Assembly (NCBI GenBank): GCA_003150485.1
Contig: QALX01000001.1
Coordinates: 1 to 64,000 of the forward strand
DNA: 64,000 nucleotides
Direction: 5' to 3'
DNA from: Clostridiales bacterium
GTDB taxonomy: Bacteria > Bacillota > Clostridia > Oscillospirales > Oscillospiraceae
Below, piece after piece: positions 25,257 to 34,048 of the stretch (positions are counted from its first letter, which is position 1; the number at the start of each line of letters is the position of its first letter). Position numbers and translations under genes: made by a program. The notes under the pieces were generated by a model that did no database searches, had not been told where the DNA came from, and worked only from the letters and a program-made list of their open reading frames with translations.

Positions 25257-25330
25257 GTATAAATTTTTCGCCGCTGTCTCATGCCTTTACGTACCGCAAA
25301 TATAGGAAAGAGCGCGCAACGCGCCTCCAG

Positions 25331-25658
25331 TTCGTCCACAGCAAGCGGACACTCTCTGTTCTTCTCACCTGTATTTCGGGAAAAAAGTGCTCGACTTTTT
25401 CCGTTTTTTCAAAAAAGCGCAACCTGATTTTTTTCGCTGCAACTCCTGTGCAGTTTTCATAATTACACTGTTTTTCACGATAAATCAGAGTTATCCACAG
25501 TATCCACAAGACTTTCCACAGGAAATTCCCTGTTCAGTACCGGATAGTTTTCCACTTTCTCCACTGTTTTTCCCACAACCCAATTTTTAGGAGTTCATCT
25601 CTCCTCTCACCCGGTTCACATAACACCACCCCTCGCATCCATTTCATATGTGTCCACA
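25331..25658. other. AT-rich region with a cluster of DnaA-box-like sequences
   Basis: The ~500 bp between tRNA-Thr and tsaD contain no gene. TTATCCACA at 25491-25499 is a perfect DnaA box. Same-orientation relatives follow at 25500 (GTATCCACA), 25512 (CTTTCCACA), 25548 (TTTTCCACT), 25557 (TTCTCCACT), 25568 (TTTTCCCACA) and 25649 (TGTGTCCACA), with one more before (25331, TTCGTCCACA). The flank at 25370-25490 is rich in A and T tracts. This resembles a replication-origin or DnaA-titration region, although dnaA and dnaN are not here. Confidence 0.5.
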
Positions 25659-25677
25659 ACATGCGCACAACTCGTTA

Positions 25678-26688
25678 CTATCCCAAATCAATCAGCCGGT
25701 TGGCGTAGCCATTTAAACTCCAGTCCGCAGTGTGTCCGGCCAGATATTCATAGTACGCCTGACAGCCGATCATGGCACCGTTGTCCCCGCACAGGGACAG
25801 CCGCGGCAAATAGAGCCGCACACCGCGCTCTCGGCATGCCGCTTCCAGATCCCTACGAATGGTAGCATTGGCCGCCACGCCGCCAGCCGCCGCAATGTTC
25901 CGATAGCCTAGCTGATCCGCTGCCAGCATCGTCCGGGGCACCAATTCCTCAGAGACCGCATGGGCAAAGGAGGCAGCAAAGGAGGGCAGATCCAGCGGCT
26001 CCTGTTTTTGCTCTGCGTTGTGAATCAGATTCAGCGCCGCCGTTTTCAAACCGGAGAAGGAACAGTCCAGCGGCGCTCCGTCCACCTTGGCCTGGGGCAG
26101 GCGGTACTTTTTCGGATCACCGCCCTGGGACAGCCGGTCCATGGGACCGCCGCCGGGATACCCAATCCCCAACACCCGTGCTACCTTGTCAAAGCACTCC
26201 CCCGCCGCGTCATCCCGGGTAGAACCCAACAGCTTCATATTTGTGTAGTCCTGCACGTCCACAATCATCGTATTCCCGCCGGACACACAGAGGCACAGGA
26301 ACGGCGGCTCCAGATCCGGATGGGTGATATAGTTAGCCGCGATATGGCCCCGGACGTGGTGGACCGGAATCAACGGCACGTTCAGGCCATAGGCGACGCT
26401 TTTGGCAAAATTTACCCCCACCAGGACCGCACCGATCAGTCCCGGGGTATAGGTACAGGCCACGGCGTCAATTTCCTGCCGGGCTACACCGGCTTCTTTC
26501 AACGCCTGATCCGCCAGGCCGTAGATGGCCTCCAAATGCTTGCGGGAGGCAATCTCCGGCACCACGCCGCCGTAAATGGTATGCATATCAATCTGGGACG
26601 CGATGGCGTCCGCCAGCACGGTCCGTCCATCCCGGACAACAGCCACTGCTGTCTCGTCACAGGAGGACTCTACTGCCAGAATCAGCAC
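25678..26688 (-). CDS. tsaD: tRNA N6-threonylcarbamoyltransferase TsaD
   Basis: TsaD transfers threonylcarbamoyl from the adenylate made by TsaC to A37 of ANN-reading tRNAs. The 336 residues show ILAVESSCDETAVAVV at the N-terminus, the metal-binding HVRGH (H111, H115), and the GYPGGGPMDRL and AAGGVAANATIR blocks. The start is a GTG at 26688 with AGAGGTGATG upstream, 6 bp after rimI. The minus-strand order polA-rimI-tsaD is one operon. TsaB and TsaE are not in this window. Confidence 0.96.
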   Translation of the reverse strand: MLILAVESSCDETAVAVVRDGRTVLADAIASQIDMHTIYGGVVPEIASRKHLEAIYGLADQALKEAGVARQEIDAVACTYTPGLIGAVLVGVNFAKSVAYGLNVPLIPVHHVRGHIAANYITHPDLEPPFLCLCVSGGNTMIVDVQDYTNMKLLGSTRDDAAGECFDKVARVLGIGYPGGGPMDRLSQGGDPKKYRLPQAKVDGAPLDCSFSGLKTAALNLIHNAEQKQEPLDLPSFAASFAHAVSEELVPRTMLAADQLGYRNIAAAGGVAANATIRRDLEAACRERGVRLYLPRLSLCGDNGAMIGCQAYYEYLAGHTADWSLNGYANRLIDLG

Positions 26689-26694
26689 AAAACA

Positions 26695-27162
26695 TCACCT
26701 CTCCCCTTCTTTTTCAAACACTTTGGTCATAATGATGGCGTCCTCCTTGGGATCGTCGTAGTAATCCTTCCGCCGTCCCACCTGGGCAAAGCCGTGCTTC
26801 ATATACAGCTGCTTGGCCGGGTCGTTGGACGCGCGCACCTCCAGGGTGAGAAACTCCAGTTGATGGGCCGCGCCGAAGCGCAGAAACACGTCCAGCAAAG
26901 CCTGAGCAATCCCCTGCCGCCGGTACTCCTGACGCACCGCCACATTGTCGATGTAGCCCTCTCCGGCCACCACCGACATACCGGCATAGCCCAGCACCTG
27001 TCCGTTATCCCCCAGGGCCACGATAAAGGAGGCCGTCAGGTTGTCCAACTCCTCCGCCAGCATGGCCTCGGTCCAGGGCTTGGAGAAGCACTGCCGCTCC
27101 AGCTCCGCGATCTGGGGAATCAATTCCATATTCATGGGCACCAGCTGGTAGCTGGCCGCCAT
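26695..27162 (-). CDS. rimI: Ribosomal-protein-alanine N-acetyltransferase RimI-like (GNAT)
   Basis: A GNAT acetyltransferase of 155 residues that by family would acetylate the N-terminal Ala of ribosomal protein S18. The acetyl-CoA-binding block RRQGIAQALL is present, preceded by NVAVRQEY, and the ELERQCFSKPW opening is typical of RimI. Adjacency to tsaD supports the call, because rimI and tsaD often pair. I chose ATG 27162 with AGGAG 6 bp upstream. A start at 27201 would overlap polA and give 168 residues. Confidence 0.88.
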   Translation of the reverse strand: MAASYQLVPMNMELIPQIAELERQCFSKPWTEAMLAEELDNLTASFIVALGDNGQVLGYAGMSVVAGEGYIDNVAVRQEYRRQGIAQALLDVFLRFGAAHQLEFLTLEVRASNDPAKQLYMKHGFAQVGRRKDYYDDPKEDAIIMTKVFEKEGER

Positions 27163-27190
27163 TGCCGTCTCCTGCAATACACTCTCCTCC

Positions 27191-29854
27191 TCAATGGGCA
27201 TCCGCCCAGCTGTGCCCCACGTGGGCCTCCGCCTCCAGCTTCACGTCCAGGGAGACCACCTGCTCCATCTCCTCCTCCAGGATCTGTGCAATGCGTGCTC
27301 CCTCCGCCTCGGGGCACTCTACAATCAGTTCATCGTGGACCTGGAGCACCAGCCGTCCGGCAAGCCCTTCCTCCTTCAGCCGCTGCTGGACCCGGATCAT
27401 GGCCAGCTTCATAATATCCGCTGCTGTCCCCTGGATGGGCATATTCAACGCCACCCGCTCGCCAAAGGCCCGCTTATTGCGGTTGGAGTCCTTCAGCTCC
27501 GGCAGTTCCCGGCGCCGCCCCATGAGGGTGGACACATAGCCCCGCTCCTTGGCCTCCTCCACAACGCGCTTCTGGTAGGCCCGCACGCCGGCATAGGTGG
27601 AAAAGTAACGGTCCATATACTCCTTCGCCTCGCCCCGGGTGACGCCGATGTCCTTGGCCAGAGAGAACTCCGAGATTCCGTAGACAATCCCAAAATTCAC
27701 CGCCTTGGCGGAGGACCGCATCTGCCGGGTGACCAGTTCCTCCGGCACCCCAAAGACCTGGGCCGCCGTGATCGTGTGGATATCTGCTCCGGTCCGGAAT
27801 CCCTCTATCATCACCGGGTCCTGAGCGATATGAGCCAGCAGCCGCAGTTCAATCTGAGAGTAGTCCGCGTCCACCAGCACGTTCCCCGGCCCGGCGATAA
27901 ACATCTTGCGCATCTCCGCCCCCAGGGGGGTGCGGACCGGAATGTTCTGCAAATTGGGCTCGGTGGAGGACAGTCGCCCGGTGGCCGTCACCGTGTTCTG
28001 GAAGCTGGTGTGAATCCGGCAGTCCGGGCCCATCACCTTGGTCAGCCCATCCACATAGGTGGACTTAAGCTTGGTCAGCTGGCGGTACTCCAAGATCTGC
28101 TCCACAATCGGGTGCTGCCAGCGGAGCTTTTCCAGCACCTCCGCGTTGGTGGAGTAGCCTCGCTTCGTCTTTTTATAGGCGGGCAGCCCCAGCCGGTCAA
28201 ATAAAATCTCCCCCAGCTGCTTGGGCGAATTGATGTTGAACTCAGTTCCGGCCAGATCGTAAATCTGCTGCCGGCTGGCGTCAATCCCCTGAGCCAACAT
28301 CTCGCCAAAGGTCCCCAGCGCCCCCCGGTCCACCAAAAAGCCGGCCTGCTCCATCTCTGCCAGCACCGGGCAGAGGGGCAGCTCCACTGTCCGGAACAGC
28401 TCCATCAGGCCCTGTTCCTCCAGCTTTGGCACCATGGCCTCATAGAGCGCCCCCACGGTGGCGGTATAGCGCAGCATAGCGGCGGCTGCCTGGGTGGGGT
28501 CCCCCAGGGGCGCAAAGGCCTCCGGGCCGGTGTACAGATTCTGGTCCGGCAGCTGGAAGTTGAGCCAGCTCACCGACAGCCGGTCCAGGGCATAGCTCCC
28601 GTCGGTGGGCGCCAGCAGATAGGCGCCTAGAGCGGTGTCAAAGAGGAAGCCCTCGGTGGACAATCCCTCCGCCAGCAGCTGCTCCATCAGCTCCTTTGCC
28701 TGATGGGTTACCTTCTGAATCTCTCCGGAGAACAGGATTTGCAGAAAACGCTGATACATCTCCGCCCCCACCCGGGACTGGAGTACCACCGCCCCCACGC
28801 AGACGCCGTCCTCCTCCGCACCATCCACTGCCACGCCGTCCAGCGTGGGCAGGGCCAGCACGGACACCCAGTCCGCCTGCCGCCACAGCTCCAGCAGCTG
28901 CTCCAGGCGCTCCGGGTCCTCCACCAGCTCGATGCGGCACTCCCCCTGATACGCTGACTCCGTCTCGGCACATTGCTCAGGCGCGGAGAGGCCGTAGCGC
29001 TCGATCATCTTGTGAAACTCCAGCTTGAGGAACAGCCGATACAGTGCTTCCCGGTCGTACTCCTGACAACGGGCATCCTCAGGCGCAAACGAGATGGGGG
29101 CGTCACAGCGAATTCGGGCCAGGTCATAGGACAGGGCTGCCTGCTCCCGGCCCTCGTCCAGCTTTTTCCGCACCGCCGGTTTCAAGTCCAGGGTGTCGAA
29201 GCGCTCGTAAATCTCCGCGATGGTACCGTACTGCTGGATCAGGCTCATGGCAGTCTTTTCCCCGATGCCCTTGACGCCGGGAATCTGGTCGGAAGTGTCC
29301 CCCCACAGGCCCTTCAGGTCGATCATCTTCACCGGCTCAAAGCCGTAGGCCTCCTCAAAGGCCTCCGGTGTCATCCGTTTTACCGTGGTCTGTCCCATCC
29401 GGGTCGTGACCAGGCTGACGGTGGTGCGGGCGGTGACCAGCTGGAGGGCGTCCTTGTCTCCGGTGACAATCACGCAGTCCCAACCGACGGCCTCGCACTT
29501 CCGGGAAACGGTCCCCAGCAGGTCGTCCGCCTCCCAGCCGTCCAGCTCATAACGTGGAATACGCATGGCCTCCAGCACATCCTTCAGCACCGGCATCTGC
29601 ACCGCCAGCTCCTCGGGCATGGCGTGGCGTTTGGCCTTATACCCGTCATAGGCCAGGTGCCGGAAGGTGGGGGCTTTCCGGTCAAAAGCCACGCAGAGGG
29701 CGTCCGGATGCTCCTCTCCCACGAGCTTTTGCAGAATATTCAGAAATCCAAAAATCGCGTTGGTGTACAGCCCCTCTCGGGTGGACAAAAGCCGCACCCC
29801 GTAAAAAGCCCGGTTGACGATGGAGTTTCCATCTAGTATCATTAGTTTGCTCAT
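27191..29854 (-). CDS. polA: DNA polymerase I
   Basis: PolI fills gaps and removes RNA primers. The 887 residues comprise a 5'-3' exonuclease/FEN domain (~1-290), a 3'-5' exonuclease-like domain (~300-480) that seems to lack the catalytic acidic residues as in other Firmicutes, and a polymerase domain. Polymerase motif A is DYSQIELRLLAHI, motif B is RSSAKAVNFGIVYG and motif C is QVHDELIVE (HDE near 840-842). GGAGGAG lies upstream of the ATG at 29854. It is the first gene of the polA-rimI-tsaD operon. Confidence 0.97.
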   Translation of the reverse strand: MSKLMILDGNSIVNRAFYGVRLLSTREGLYTNAIFGFLNILQKLVGEEHPDALCVAFDRKAPTFRHLAYDGYKAKRHAMPEELAVQMPVLKDVLEAMRIPRYELDGWEADDLLGTVSRKCEAVGWDCVIVTGDKDALQLVTARTTVSLVTTRMGQTTVKRMTPEAFEEAYGFEPVKMIDLKGLWGDTSDQIPGVKGIGEKTAMSLIQQYGTIAEIYERFDTLDLKPAVRKKLDEGREQAALSYDLARIRCDAPISFAPEDARCQEYDREALYRLFLKLEFHKMIERYGLSAPEQCAETESAYQGECRIELVEDPERLEQLLELWRQADWVSVLALPTLDGVAVDGAEEDGVCVGAVVLQSRVGAEMYQRFLQILFSGEIQKVTHQAKELMEQLLAEGLSTEGFLFDTALGAYLLAPTDGSYALDRLSVSWLNFQLPDQNLYTGPEAFAPLGDPTQAAAAMLRYTATVGALYEAMVPKLEEQGLMELFRTVELPLCPVLAEMEQAGFLVDRGALGTFGEMLAQGIDASRQQIYDLAGTEFNINSPKQLGEILFDRLGLPAYKKTKRGYSTNAEVLEKLRWQHPIVEQILEYRQLTKLKSTYVDGLTKVMGPDCRIHTSFQNTVTATGRLSSTEPNLQNIPVRTPLGAEMRKMFIAGPGNVLVDADYSQIELRLLAHIAQDPVMIEGFRTGADIHTITAAQVFGVPEELVTRQMRSSAKAVNFGIVYGISEFSLAKDIGVTRGEAKEYMDRYFSTYAGVRAYQKRVVEEAKERGYVSTLMGRRRELPELKDSNRNKRAFGERVALNMPIQGTAADIMKLAMIRVQQRLKEEGLAGRLVLQVHDELIVECPEAEGARIAQILEEEMEQVVSLDVKLEAEAHVGHSWADAH

Positions 29855-30085
29855 TCGCCCTCTCCTCCGGCACATAGACAAGATTTATTCATCATATCAC
29901 AAAAGCGCCTGCCGGACAACGCCGGAGGCCGCCGCCCCAACGGCTTTCCTCCTCTCCGTCATAAAATGTTCATGTTTTGTCAGGCATCGGCTCATCTTTA
30001 ATGGAAATTTTAAACTCTCTTACGATTCTTTTCACGGTTGCAGGTTATACTGGAAGCACCCAAGCAAAGGAAGGAGAACGATCAG

Positions 30086-30772
30086 ATGTCGCGAAATGAT
30101 AGAAAGAAATGGATTGCCGCCTTGCTGGCGGTTCTCATACTGCTGCTTCTCCTCCTGTTCCTCTGGCGCACCGGCCTTTTGGAGCGGCTGCGGGACGCCC
30201 AGGCCCTGCGGGACTATCTGTCTGAACAGGCCCCCTGGTCCCATCTGATCTTCTTCGGTCTCCAGCTGTGCAGCGTCATTATCGCCCCCATTCCCAGCAA
30301 TCTGGTTGCCGCCACCGGCGGCGCGGTCTTCGGCTTCTGGCAGGGCTTTCTCATGACGATACTGGCTGTCACCATCGGCTCCTGTACCACGTTCTGGCTG
30401 GCCCGTACCCTGTGCAAGAATTTCGCCGACCGAGTGATCCGAAAAAAGCTGCCGGAACACTACCTGGAACTGCTGGACCGGAAGCGAGACAGCTTTCTGA
30501 TCCTCACGTTTCTCTTCCCATTCTTCCCCGACGACCTGCTCTGTATTATGGCAGGCGTCACCGACATCCCCTTTCGACGCTTCTTTTTCATCGTCCTGCT
30601 GGCCCGGCCCTGGGGACTGGTGGCAGCCAGCGCCTTCGGCAGTTCCCTGTGCTCCTTCTCCGTCAAAAGTCTGCCGGTGATCATTCTCTGCGGCATTCTC
30701 TTTGTGCTGGGCCTGGTCTACGGCGACCGGGTGAGCCAGGCAGTGATTCAATTCCTGAAAAGGAAAAAATAA
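30086..30772 (+). CDS. TVP38/TMEM64 family membrane protein
   Basis: A 228-residue integral membrane protein of the VTT/DedA-related superfamily, with about five or six spans. The family core GAVFGFWQGFLMTILAVTIG, followed by TTFWLAR, is seen near 78-110, and FPFFPDDLLCIMAG near 145. VTT proteins are linked to lipid scrambling or transport; the ligand here is unknown. AAGGAAGGAG precedes the ATG at 30086. It is a single gene ahead of the metal-exporter unit, with no obvious terminator between them. Confidence 0.87.
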   Translation: MSRNDRKKWIAALLAVLILLLLLLFLWRTGLLERLRDAQALRDYLSEQAPWSHLIFFGLQLCSVIIAPIPSNLVAATGGAVFGFWQGFLMTILAVTIGSCTTFWLARTLCKNFADRVIRKKLPEHYLELLDRKRDSFLILTFLFPFFPDDLLCIMAGVTDIPFRRFFFIVLLARPWGLVAASAFGSSLCSFSVKSLPVIILCGILFVLGLVYGDRVSQAVIQFLKRKK

Positions 30773-30788
30773 TTCGGTATTTTTTCCC

Positions 30789-30818
30789 TTGACAGCACCC
30801 TTTTCTCTGTGTTAAAGT
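30789..30818 (+). promoter_or_regulatory. Promoter of the riboswitch-controlled CDF gene
   Basis: TTGACA (30789-30794), 18-bp spacer, TAAAGT (30813-30818). Transcription would start near 30825, at the 5' edge of the structured leader. Confidence 0.65.
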
Positions 30819-30819
30819 A

Positions 30820-30912
30820 ACGATCAATCCATGATATTGATCAGGTATTCTACCGGGCCGAAAGGCAGCAGATTTTTCGACATCTGCGGGACGCACTTGT
30901 TCCGCAGATGTC
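30820..30912 (+). promoter_or_regulatory. NiCo (czcD-type) riboswitch, candidate
   Basis: The leader of the CDF exporter folds into consecutive hairpins: GATCAAT/ATTGATC (30822-30842), GGTA/TACC (30844-30854), GCC-GAAA-GGC (30857-30866) and GCAGAT/ATCTGC (30868-30887), followed by GGGACGCA. The linking segments (CAGG before the second stem, CCGGGC, AGCAGAT, TGCGGGAC) agree with what I recall of the Ni/Co-sensing czcD motif, which typically controls CDF genes. The last aptamer stem competes with the terminator at 30879-30919, as expected for an ON switch. I recognised it by eye from memory of the class, so a covariance-model search is the proper test. Confidence 0.6.
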
Positions 30913-30919
30913 TTTTTTT
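30879..30919 (+). terminator. Riboswitch expression-platform terminator
   Basis: GACATCTGCGG (30879-30889) and CCGCAGATGTC (30902-30912) form a perfect 11-bp stem followed by seven T's. The 5' arm overlaps the 3' strand of the GCAGAT/ATCTGC hairpin, so the two structures exclude each other. Confidence 0.88.
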
Positions 30920-30955
30920 GCCCCGGTTTCCTACTCAAAAAGGAGGTTATTCTCT

Positions 30956-31936
30956 ATGACTGATCCCCATGTTCAAACCGACAGCGGCAAGCTCGCTATG
31001 CGGGTCTCCCGCCGCACCATTTACATCAACTTGATTCTTACCGTCTTTAAGCTGGCCGCCGGCCTGATCGCCCACTCCAGCGCCATGGTGTCCGACGCCA
31101 TCCACTCCGGTTCCGACGTGTTCTCTACCCTCATCGTCATGATCGGGGTTCGCATCTCCGGTCGGAAGGCGGACGGCAACCACCGGTACGGCCACGAACG
31201 GATGGAGTCGGTGGCCGCCATCCTGCTCTCGGTGGTGCTGGCCGGCACCGGCGTCTGGATTGGCTACACTGGCCTGCACAAGCTCTTTACCACCGACAGC
31301 GCCGCCCTGGCGGTGCCTGGCCTGCTGGCCCTGATTGCCGCCATTGTCTCTATCCTGGTCAAGGAGGGCATGTTCTGGTACACCAAACGGGCCGCAGACC
31401 GGATTCACTCCGCCGCTCTCATGGCGGACGCCTGGCACCATCGCTCCGATGCCCTGTCCTCCATTGGTTCCCTGATCGGCATCGCCGGGGCACGGCTAGG
31501 CTTCCCGGCACTGGACCCCCTGGCCAGCCTGGTGATCTGCGTGTTTATCCTGAAAGCCTCCTACGACATCTTTATGAGCGCTGTCCAACAGCTGGTGGAC
31601 CAGTCCGCAGCCCCAGAGGTGGAACAGGCCATGTCTCAGGTCATTCAGGCCCAGGAGGGCGTGCTGCGGCTGGATCTGCTGCGCACCCGCCAGTTCGGCA
31701 ACCGCCTCTACATTGATGTAGAAATCGCCGCCGACGGCAGCCTGCCCCTCTTTACCGCCCACCGAATTGCCGAACAGGTTCACAATCAGATCGAAGCCAG
31801 CTTCCCCGCCGTCAAGCACTGCATGGTACACGTCAATCCGCTGGACATAACCCTAGCTCCCCTAGAGACCGACTCTGTGCCGGAAACTCCTCCCCAAGCC
31901 ACTGCCAGTGCAGACAGCGAAACACCTCCCGTTTAA
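30956..31936 (+). CDS. Cation diffusion facilitator (CDF) divalent-metal exporter
   Basis: A proton-coupled exporter of divalent metal ions, 326 residues, with six membrane spans and a C-terminal cytoplasmic metal-binding domain (~210-295). Site A is formed by VSDAIHSGSDV in span 2 and MADAWHHRSDALSS in span 5 (an HxxxD arrangement). CDF members of this type move Zn, Co, Ni, Cd or Fe, so motifs alone do not fix the metal; the upstream riboswitch points to Co/Ni. The ~30-residue tail is low-complexity. AGGAGG precedes ATG 30956. Confidence 0.93.
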   Translation: MTDPHVQTDSGKLAMRVSRRTIYINLILTVFKLAAGLIAHSSAMVSDAIHSGSDVFSTLIVMIGVRISGRKADGNHRYGHERMESVAAILLSVVLAGTGVWIGYTGLHKLFTTDSAALAVPGLLALIAAIVSILVKEGMFWYTKRAADRIHSAALMADAWHHRSDALSSIGSLIGIAGARLGFPALDPLASLVICVFILKASYDIFMSAVQQLVDQSAAPEVEQAMSQVIQAQEGVLRLDLLRTRQFGNRLYIDVEIAADGSLPLFTAHRIAEQVHNQIEASFPAVKHCMVHVNPLDITLAPLETDSVPETPPQATASADSETPPV

Positions 31937-31956
31937 CACGGGAGGTGTTTCTTTTG
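31921..31956 (+). terminator. Terminator of the CDF gene
   Basis: AACACCTCCCGT pairs with ACGGGAGGTGTT and is followed by TTCTTTTG. The stem overlaps the stop codon. Confidence 0.85.
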
Positions 31957-32022
31957 TGATACGCCAGTGGTTTTACCGCATCGTCAGAAGCCGACTAAAA
32001 CGGAGCGCTTGCCTGCGCCCTC

Positions 32023-33765
32023 CTAGCTCCGCTCCACTGTCTGGGCCGAGAGGATTCTTTCTGTTTTACTGGGGGTATACGTGATGGTCACCTGATCCCC
32101 CTTGTTCAGAATCACTGCGTCCTTGCAGTCGGCGGCACTGATGGCGTAGTAGACGGTGTCAACCACGCCCTCTCCTTTCAGGCGCAGGTAGTACCAAGTG
32201 TTGCCGTCAATGACAGCGCTGCGGATCTCCGCAATGGTTCCCTTCGCCGTCTCCTTCCCGGCCTGTTCCGCTTTCTCGGACTCCTTGCTCAGAGAGATGC
32301 CGTTCTCCACCAGCAGTTCCTGGTAGGCATTCTGGCAGGCCGCCACGCTGGTGCCGGTGGCGGTAATCTGGTAGTCCCGGACGTTGACCATGGCGTACAT
32401 CTTCACTAGCTCCGCGCTGTCCTTCAGGGCCATAAAATAGGTGGGCTGATCGGAGATATTCAGCAGCAGCGGGAAGGTAGCGGTGTAGTTCAGGTGCTGC
32501 ACCGCGCCCTCTGCCGAGGACATGGCGGAGCGCTCTTCGGCGCCGGTTACATTATAATACTTCGCGTCTTTGGTCCGCTGGTTGACCAGGAGGAAGCCCA
32601 CGTTGGACTGATCCGTACCGGCGGAAGTGACACCGGTATACATATAGACGTCGTCATTCAGGGCAATATAGTTGTAGCCTTCGGTGGTAGTCGTGACCCC
32701 CTTCTGGCCCAGCCAGCTATTGATCCAGCCGTTGACCAGGCTACCGTGATAGTTGTACTGGTTGACAATGATGTCCGCGTCATAGACCCGGTCCACCCAG
32801 TTGGGCGCCTCCTCGTAATACTGGCACTCACCGGTGACGGCGTTGACCAGCACCGCCCCTCTGACGTCCTCGCCACCAAAGAGACCGATGGTCTTCACCA
32901 CCCTGGAGCAGATCCAGTACGGAGTTCCCTCCTCATTCACCTCAAAGTTCACGTCCCCGAACATAAACGTGGGATACTGGAAGCGCAGATAGCGGTACAG
33001 GTTGCGGTTAAAGTGTTCACAGGTGGAGTACTTGATTCCCTCCTCCAGCTGTACCAGCTGGGCCTCCTGGGTCACCATATTGACCACAATGTAACCGGGC
33101 AGACCGCTGGACTGGTTGTTGATCCATTTGATGATGTTGCCGTACTCCAAGGGGGAAACCCGGACGGGATTGCCCTTGTAGTTGATCTGAGTGTAATTGT
33201 CGCTGACCTCAAACTGGGAGACCAGGTTGGAGTTCTGGCTGATGCTGCCCATGGCCCGTTTTCCCAGCTGGCGGGCAGAGTCCGCGTCCAGCATGGGGAT
33301 TTTGTCGTAGGAAATTTCCGCCACATCCTGGGCAAAATCCCCTGTTTGCACATCCAGCAGGTTGTAATAGGCCTTGGGGTGGAATATCACTGCGGAAATC
33401 ACCGTACCCACAATCCAGACCGCCGCGCACAGGGCGATGATCAGCACGGGCACTGATTTCAGCTGTTTGGCGCTGGCCTTGTTCTTCTGGCGGCGCAGGC
33501 TGGCCCGATTGACCCGGAGCCCCCCTTTTCCATCCGGCTCCAGAATGGTCTGCTTCGGGGCGGAATCTCCGCTCTTCTTTCCTTTTCCACCGCCCAGCAG
33601 GCGGGAGACCACCAGATAGATGACACAGAGGACGATGATAAAGATGTAAAAGCTCTCCGAGTGGCCGTTGATGGCCGGAATGGTGATGTAAAAATAGAGC
33701 GCGCCCAAAACCGCCGTGATCAGCAGGCTCAGAAGCACACGCAGGACTGGATTGCGTTGTTTCAT
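32023..33765 (-). CDS. Conserved membrane protein of unknown function, 580 residues
   Basis: No family was recognised with confidence. The first ~130 residues contain three membrane spans (about 9-29, 38-57 and 107-128) separated by a basic Lys/Gly-rich cytoplasmic linker (~60-105). The remaining ~450 residues appear to be one large extracytoplasmic part, rich in Tyr, Asn and beta-strand-like segments, with few Cys. The last ~65 residues (IAEIRSAVIDGNTWYYLRLKG...VTITYTPSKTERILSA) look like a small OB-like beta domain. It is a monocistronic minus-strand gene with its own ATG beside a divergent pgsA unit. Similar architecture could suit a cell-surface assembly or sensing protein, but no function should be assigned. 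Confidence 0.75.
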   Translation of the reverse strand: MKQRNPVLRVLLSLLITAVLGALYFYITIPAINGHSESFYIFIIVLCVIYLVVSRLLGGGKGKKSGDSAPKQTILEPDGKGGLRVNRASLRRQKNKASAKQLKSVPVLIIALCAAVWIVGTVISAVIFHPKAYYNLLDVQTGDFAQDVAEISYDKIPMLDADSARQLGKRAMGSISQNSNLVSQFEVSDNYTQINYKGNPVRVSPLEYGNIIKWINNQSSGLPGYIVVNMVTQEAQLVQLEEGIKYSTCEHFNRNLYRYLRFQYPTFMFGDVNFEVNEEGTPYWICSRVVKTIGLFGGEDVRGAVLVNAVTGECQYYEEAPNWVDRVYDADIIVNQYNYHGSLVNGWINSWLGQKGVTTTTEGYNYIALNDDVYMYTGVTSAGTDQSNVGFLLVNQRTKDAKYYNVTGAEERSAMSSAEGAVQHLNYTATFPLLLNISDQPTYFMALKDSAELVKMYAMVNVRDYQITATGTSVAACQNAYQELLVENGISLSKESEKAEQAGKETAKGTIAEIRSAVIDGNTWYYLRLKGEGVVDTVYYAISAADCKDAVILNKGDQVTITYTPSKTERILSAQTVERS

Positions 33766-33910
33766 AGCTGTACACTCCCCTCACTTGGTATTCGTCATCA
33801 TAGCATATCCCCCGGGCCGCTTCAAGGAAGGGAAGATGAAAAGTTCATTAAGGTTTTTCCTACGCTCTCATTCATCCACTTCTCCCACGTTCTGCCGCCC
33901 GCAATCGTGC

Positions 33911-33938
33911 TTGACTTTTCCAAAGTCTGTGCTATGAT
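33911..33938 (+). promoter_or_regulatory. Promoter of pgsA
   Basis: TTGACT (33911-33916), 16-bp spacer, TATGAT (33933-33938). It lies about 110 bp before the pgsA start. Confidence 0.7.
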
Positions 33939-34048
33939 TTTACTGTATCGCTTGCGGAATACTGCCGTTTCGACCAGTTTCGCAAGGGGGAATCCTGCTG
34001 AACGGAACCCATTTCCCGGATCATTTTATGTATAAAGGGGGATTCACA

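Noticed and set aside
30840..30900. Possible purine or c-di-GMP riboswitch because of TTCTACC and GGGACGCA
   Set aside because: The rest of the purine core (J1/2, paired 7-nt loops) and of the GEMM core is missing. The gene and fold fit the NiCo class better.
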